In this document: one piece after another, positions 58,247 through 64,000 of the stretch
How positions within the stretch are numbered: the first letter of the stretch is position 1
Layout: every line of letters starts with the position of its first letter
Assembly (NCBI GenBank): GCA_036245805.1
Contig: BTRK01000003.1
Coordinates: 16,470,464 to 16,534,463 of the forward strand
Direction of reading: 5' to 3'
From: Pristionchus mayeri
Taxonomy: Eukaryota; Nematoda; Chromadorea; Rhabditida; Neodiplogasteridae
DNA: 64,000 bases
Translations under genes and position numbers: made by a program
The notes under the pieces: model-generated
Database searches by the model: none
What the model saw: only the letters and a program-made list of their open reading frames with translations
Told to the model about the DNA's origin: nothing

Positions 58247-60093
58247 GAGTGACTATCTGAGAGAACTGACCAGAGGCCGTACAGCAAAAAATAGTGTTGA
58301 TTTTAAGATGTTCCTAGGAGTAACTTTTTACGTAGAGTTCGAAAATCGACCTTAGGGAGCCGTATCTCTGACCCCTCATTTTCTGTGGCGTGCCTCAACG
58401 CTGAGGTCGGTTTTTGTAAATCGTGAACGGTTGATCCAAACCCCACACATAGATAGTAATGCTTAAATAACTCGACGAGATAAGCATTTTTACTGTTGAA
58501 AGTGAAAAGCTAGCTCATCTGCGAAAAAAGTTGTGGCCCTTTAAATTTTAAAAATTTATGTCCTGAAAAGGTGTTTCAATGTGTGTCATTTTAATTATGA
58601 TTATTAGATTCCTCGTGAAAAGTTACCCCTGGAACCAACTTTTAGTGAAAAAATTCGTGCCCCATAGGGGTCTCCTAAATCAAAGAAAAGGAAAGTTGGT
58701 TCTCTTTTCGCAAATATATGAAATTTTAAGCCGAGCAACTCTATGCAGTTTCTAAGAATAATAAGGTAGGGTAAAAATATAACAGAGGAACAACGACCAT
58801 ATTCTCAATTCGGGAAAATTAGATTTTCTTAACTTCGATTTTTGCATTTTTAGACTCATATATCTTTTCAAGTTCGATACGAATTTCCAATTTTCTACGT
58901 AATTTTGGTTTTTCAGAGGAACATATGTCAGAAAATATTCAAAGTTGGGTCATCACCTATAAGGAAGGTTATCATATTTGTCCTTACAAATGCAAAATTT
59001 AGAGCATCGGAAAAGACCGAAATTAAATTGTAAGCTATGTTATGTGCAATTCTGCTAAATTATATTTTTATGGCACTTTTCCGAACAGAATTATTAATAT
59101 TTTATGTATTACTGCGAAATATGAGACGTTTTTAAAAAAAAATGTAGATTTTCAGGTGTGAAAAATCATATTTTTTTAGATTAAGGGGATGTGCAATTTC
59201 ACAACTAAATTATAGTTCGCCAATGTTGAAAAAGTATTTTACTGCATAAATGCAACCGATTGTCTTCGAAATTTCGCTTGTTAGCATTAAAAATATTTTT
59301 TCCAACCCTGCGGTGCATTTTCAAGGACAAATATGACAACCTTCCTTATAGGTGGTGACCCAACTTTGAATATTTTCTGACGTATGTTCCTCTATGATAC
59401 TAGAATCACCTAGAAAAATGGAAATTCATATCGGAATGGAAAAGATATATGAGTCTAAACATGCAAAAAATCGAAGTTCAGAAATATCGAATTTTCTCGA
59501 ATTGAGATTATGGTCGTCTTTTCCTGTGATATATTTTTACCCTACCTTATTATTCTTAGAAACTGCATAGAGTTGATCGGATTTCGCTGTTGCTCGGCTT
59601 AAAATTTCATATATTTGCGAAAAGAGAACCAACTTTCCGTTTCTTTCATTTAGGAGACCCCTATGGGGCACGAATCTTTTCACTAAAAGTTGTTTCCACG
59701 GGTAACTTTTCACGAGGAATCTAATAATCATAATTAAAATGACACACATTGAAACACCTTTTCAGGACGTAAATTTTGAAAATTCAAAGGGCCACAACTT
59801 TTTTCGCAGATGAGCTAGCTTTTCACTTTCAACAGTAAAAATGCTTATCTCGTCGAGTTATTTAAGCATTACTTTCTATGTGTGGGGTTTAGATCAACCG
59901 TTCACGATTTACAAAAACCGACCTCAGCGTTGAGGCACGCCACAGAAAATGAGGGGTCAGAGATACGGCTTCCTAAGGTCGATTTTCGAACTCTACGTGA
60001 AAAGTTGCTCCTTTTGACATCTTAGAATCAACACTTTATTTTTTGCTGTACGGCCTATAGGAGAAACTGCTCGTTTCTCTCAGATAGTCACTC
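58247..60093. mobile_element. Fold-back element, GAGTGACTATCTGAGAGAA ends (copy 2)
   Basis: 1847-bp palindrome of the family at 5859-7718, with a 4-bp ATAT on both sides (58243-58246, 60094-60097). The outer ~300 bp align well with copy 1 while the inner arms are different sequence, so the family shares termini but not centres. Confidence 0.85.
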
Positions 60094-61089
60094 ATATGAT
60101 AGCTTCAAAAATTGAATTTTAAGTTTACTCCTCCTTTAAGCATTCTTTCTACATTTACTGCAAATCTAAGGAACATTTGCTTTGACGTATCAATATGATG
60201 TTATTTTGTCTTGATGCGTTTATGTTTAGTGATGAATTGTTTACAACCGCCTAATATTACACTGTCAACTCTTCCTCTTGATATAATCAGGATGATAATC
60301 AAAATGAATAAAGGAGAGCGCATGAGTGGATTATGCATGGTGACACGATTTGTCAACATACATTTTTTCTTTAACGCCAAATATTTAGATAACTCCATCG
60401 TGGAATACTCTTGTAGCAGGATATCTGAAAATGCTGCCCCCAATTTCAAACCTCTATTTTTATTCGAATGGGAGTCAACTTATGATTCGTATTAAAATTG
60501 ACAAGGAGTATAAGCAGAATTTTGAATCAATTATGGATGAGGATTGGAATCTTAACCTTCTCATTGTAAGTTGATTCTTAGAAAACCACAGATATAATAG
60601 ATAATTAAGACGTCCGACAAATACATATACTATAATGCACCATTTGATGGAAATACGTCATTGTGCCGAATTATTCACAGTTCATGCCGAATTATTAGAA
60701 CAGTAATCAACAGGGTCGAAAAACACTTACAAACTCTCACAATGATTCGTGTTATAGTGGACGATTCCGAAATCGATCAACTAACGATTCTGGACACCCC
60801 CTGTGACATCAACATTCAGTAAGTGATTGATAGTTTTGCTGTACTATTTAGAGTGGTTGCAAAGTTACAACTTTGCAGGAACTTTGTGAGAGAGATTGTT
60901 AGATCCCACAGGATTTATGAGGTCGACCTACATTCAGATCAATTTAATCAGACAGAATTATGTGAGTGAAAGTATCCATTTCAATAATTTTTTATGTTTT
61001 TTTATAGACGACCTCTTCCGGGGGTATGACATTTGAGCAACGACATTTGCGCAACGGGGTAAAATACGACAAATGAGCAACAAATTTTG

Positions 61090-62215
61090 CACATGCGACA
61101 TTTGCGCAACGGGCCATAACTCCCTTCAGGATCATCGTAGAGTGCCCAGATTAGGCACGTTGAGTAGCTATGGGTTCACTCTACCGTAACCCACACTGGT
61201 CTTTGGTCTTTCTCCTCGGGGGCGACATTTGCGCAACGGGACATAACTCCTTTCAGGATCATCGTAGAGTGCCCAGATTAGGCACGTTGAGTAGCTATGG
61301 GTTCACTCTACCGTAACCCACACTGGTCTTTGGTCTTTCTCCTCGGGGGTGACATTTGCGCAACGGGCCATAACTCCCTTCAGGACCATCGTAGAGTGCC
61401 CAGATTGGGCACGTTGGGTAGCTATGGGTTCACTCTACCGTAACCCACACTGGTCTTTGGTCTTTCTCCTCGGGGGCGACATTTGCGCAACGGGACATAA
61501 CTCCTTTCAGGATCATCGTAGAGTGCCCAGATTAGGCACGTTGAGTAGCTATGGGTTCACTCTACCGTAACCCACACTGGTCTTTGGTCTTTCTCCTCGG
61601 GGGTGACATTTGCGCAACGGGCCATAACTCCCTTCAGGACCATCGTAGAGTGCCCAGATTGGGCACGTTGGGTAGCTATGGGTTCACTCTACCGTAACCC
61701 ACACTGGTCTTTGGTCTTTCTCCTCGGGGGCGACATTTACGCAACGGGCCATAACTCCCTTCAGGATCATCGTAGAGTGCCCAGATTGGGTACGTTGGGT
61801 AGCTATGGGTTCACTCTACCGTAACCCACACTGGTCTTTGGTCTTTCTCCTCGGGGGCGACATTTGCGCAACGGGACATAACTCCTTTCAGGATCATCGT
61901 AGAGTGCCCAGATTAGGCACGTTGAGTAGCTATGGGTTCACTCTACCGTAACCCACACTGGTCTTTGGTCTTTCTCCTCGGGGGTGACATTTGCGCAACG
62001 GGCCATAACTCCCTTCAGGACCATCGTAGAGTGCCCAGATTGGGCACGTTGGGTAGCTATGGGTTCACTCTACCGTAACCCACACTGGTCTTTGGTCTTT
62101 CTCCTCGGGGGCGACATTTGCGCAACGGGACATAACTCCTTTCAGGATCATCGTAGAGTGCCCAGATTGGGCACGTTGGGTAGCTATGGGTTCACTCTAC
62201 CGTAACTCTACCGAG
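61090..62215 (+). repeat. 127-bp satellite array, alternating variants
   Basis: ACATTTGCGCAACGGG recurs every 127 bp from 61226 to 62115, with a partial unit before. Two variants (GGGACATAACTCCTTTC / ATTAGGCACGTTGAG and GGGCCATAACTCCCTTC / ATTGGGCACGTTGGG) mostly alternate, giving a 254-bp higher-order unit. Each unit contains the perfect hairpin GTGCCCAGATTGGGCAC in its second variant. Confidence 0.9.
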
Positions 62216-62484
62216 GAGAAAGACCTTACTTTTGGGTATATTCCACACCACGTTAATTTTGGGTATATTCTCACACCACCTTAATTTTGGGTACATTCTC
62301 TCACCACCTTAATTTTGGGTATATTCTCCCACCACCTTAATTTATTTTTTTTCATTTTTCATCTTAATTTTTCATCGTGAACAACAAAGATAACAAGAAA
62401 TCCATTGAGGATATCGGGTGAAGAATCGAACACTTCGTAGAGGATCGCCTACGCCTTTCATATGATAAATTCCGTTGCTCAAAT

Positions 62485-62995
62485 GTCGCCCCCAAGGAGA
62501 AAGACCAAAGACCGGTGTGGGTTACGGTAGAGTGAACCCATAGCTACCCAACGTACCTAATCTGGGCACTCTACGATGATCCTGAAGGGAGTTATGGCCC
62601 GTTGCGCAAATGTCGCCCCCGATGAGAAAGACCAAAGACCAGTGTGGGTTACGGTAGAGTGAACCCATAGCTACCCAACGTACCCAATCTGGGCACTCTA
62701 CGATGATCCTGAAGGGAGTTATGGACCGTTGCGCAAATGTCGCCCTCGAGGAGAAAGACCAAAGACCAGTGTGGGTTACGGTAGAGTGAACCCATAGCTA
62801 CCCAACGTACCCAATCTGGGCACTCTACGATGATCCTGAAGGGAGTTATGGACCGTTGCGCAAATGTCGCCCTCGAGGAGAAAGACCAAAGACCAGTGTG
62901 GGTTACGGTAGAGTGAACCCATAGCTACCCAACGTACCCAATCTGGGCACTCTACGATGATCCTGAAGGGAGTTATGGCCCGTTGCGAAAATGTC
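62485..62995 (-). repeat. 127-bp satellite array, inverted
   Basis: About four units in the reverse orientation relative to 61090-62215. Confidence 0.9.
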
Positions 62996-63194
62996 GCTTG
63001 CGCACCTAATTTTGTCGTTGCGCAAATGTCGTTGCTCAAATGTCATACCCCCCCTCTTCCGCACCATTTCTAAGTCGGTTTCTGTTATATGTGCAGTTGC
63101 AAGAATTAAGATCAACAATACCAACCTGCCGTCGAAGGCAACAAAATGTTTTGGCGTCAATTCTCGTCTCGACTTGTTAATTCTAAAGGGTTGA

Positions 63195-64000
63195 GGTGGT
63201 TTTTCGTTCGAGTTGGTGATGAAACAGTGTGCTCGGATCGTGAACCGTTTCTTGATTTCATGGGAATCTACCACCTATATTTCTAAAATTGTCAAATATT
63301 TTCGGTCGATAATGATAACAATGAGATAAAATGTAAATAAATATTTTGTTGTTCACAGGGAATTTAAATTTTCTTGATTATTTCGTGTACATGCAAACTG
63401 AGGTGTGACGAGTGATTAGCACATGCACTTTGCGAGAATTAAGAGAATCAGTGATGCCATCGAAATTGAGCTCTGCAGATTAGTGGGGGTGAAGCGACGG
63501 GCGGCCGATGGACCGACGATCGTCCCGTTCGGATACTGGTAGTCACTGGAATATTATATTATCGAATTATTATTGTTATATTATCCTTCACTCCAAGAAT
63601 ATAGAGTTCAAATTTTGGGAGATTGTTCTTCATGTGAAGTGTAGAGCAATGGTCTGACTCTCCTCTTATCACACACTCTCTCGCCGATTAGAAAGCGAGA
63701 GAGCATGAAATTTGGAGAGAGGCAGACGATTAGTCAAAGTGTAGCTCACCTGTTACAGTAATTCCCTTTACAAATTACGAAGTATAAGTTATCGAGAGAC
63801 GATTCACCCAACTGCAAAGGACTCGCAAACACGAAAGGTTCACTGGTTAAGGTGCATTGTGCATACTCGCTCATACTAGTGTAAGTAGTTTATGAGGTCA
63901 TAAAATACTCGTGTATACCCATGGTTCATACTAGAGATGGTAGTTTCACAATAGACCGTTCAGTCAACGGATAATCCTCTAACCGAACAGTATTTCGTTT
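63195..64000. other. Intergenic DNA with one hairpin
   Basis: Holds the hairpin 63647-63732 (CAATGGTCTGACTCT tip, GCGAGAGAG arms) related to 52482-52568, preceded by the shared block at 63490-63545. No gene seen. Confidence 0.5.

Larger units (their letters stand above)
61021..63052. mobile_element. TIR element packed with 127-bp satellite repeats
   Basis: Perfect 35-bp terminal inverted repeats (61021-61055, 63018-63052) starting GGGGTATGACATTTGAGCAA, and a 9-bp target duplication CCTCTTCCG (61012-61020, 63053-63061). Inside are about nine head-to-tail 127-bp units (61090-62215), a short array of ~30-bp TTTTGGGTATATTC-type repeats (62226-62343) and about four inverted 127-bp units (62485-62995). 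No coding capacity. A 9-bp duplication with long TIRs fits Mutator-like transposition, 8 bp would fit hAT. Confidence 0.88.
60214..63194 (+). pseudogene. F-box-like gene split by a 2-kb insertion
   Basis: The N-terminal part has LSTLPLDIIRMIIKMNK, which looks like the start of a nematode F-box. Downstream exons: ~60430-60565 (IRIKIDKEYKQNFESIMDED), 60610-60818 (TSDKYIYYNAPFDGNTS, MIRVIVDDSEIDQLTILD), 60879-60961 (NFVREIVRSHRIYEVDL) and 61008-61020 continued at 63062-63194 (RTISKSVSVICAVA, FGVNSRLDLLILKG, stop). The last exon is interrupted by the element at 61021-63052 with a 9-bp target duplication; removing it restores the frame. The junction between the F-box exon and exon 2 is not resolved. 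F-box proteins recruit substrates to SCF ubiquitin ligases. Confidence 0.6.

Noticed and set aside
61349..62205. Repeated 73-codon frames in the satellite array
   Set aside because: The 127-bp unit is not a multiple of three and the frames recur only because the repeat recurs; no splice or start context.
61090..62215. CRISPR-like array
   Set aside because: Whole units repeat with no unique spacers, in a nematode context inside a TIR element; it is satellite DNA.

Overview
Organism. The window is animal (nematode) nuclear DNA. Coding sequence is broken into short exons by small GT-AG introns whose 3' sites mostly read TTTCAG or TTGCAG. Recognisable families are a DUF229 (sulfatase-like) protein, a Str-type 7TM chemoreceptor, an F-box-like protein, Helitron, mariner and maT-like transposons and many hairpin MITEs. 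A diplogastrid or related rhabditid nematode is the best guess; the sequence alone does not fix the genus.

Layout. (1) 1-13290, left flank: a 10-kb DUF229 gene on + whose introns hold large fold-back elements, MITEs and a LINE 3' end, then another fold-back element and a weak minus-strand exon cluster. (2) 13291-32900, palindrome P1: arms 13291-22974 and 23097-32900 are near-identical inverted copies around a 122-bp spacer. Each arm carries a chemoreceptor gene with a mariner in intron 1, a convergent 47-codon gene and the 5' three quarters of a Helitron; the spacer lies in the Helitron helicase exon. (3) 32908-51942, palindrome P2: arms 32908-41800 and 42084-51942 around a 283-bp spacer that lies inside a mariner transposase. 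Each arm carries two genes of a tiny proline-tailed membrane-protein family, a tRNA-derived SINE, a maT-like transposon, an SF1-helicase exon fragment and a 113-codon ORF. (4) 51943-64000, right flank: two more members of the proline-tailed family, another fold-back element and an F-box-like gene split by a 2-kb TIR element filled with 127-bp satellite repeats.

Interpretation. P1 and P2 abut at 32900-32908. Calling the unique-side arms A (left) and C (right), the order is A, spacer 1, A-inverted, C-inverted, spacer 2, C. One inserted block (about 23097-41800) is therefore the reverse complement of C joined to A. That is what an inverted re-insertion of a circle, or an inversion inside a tandem duplication, of one ~20-kb locus would give. 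Arms differ by scattered substitutions and by indels of 120, 12 and 954 bp. This is either a young natural structure or an assembly/amplification artefact, and it is the main thing to test. If real, the chemoreceptor and two membrane-protein genes are doubled.

Genes. In the unduplicated locus, the proline-tailed family is a four-gene head-to-tail array on + (B' at 45.6 kb, A' at 50.4 kb, C at 54.5 kb, D at 55.6 kb) with the same exon sizes and conserved flanks. The rest of the window is mostly transposon-derived DNA sitting in introns and intergenic space.
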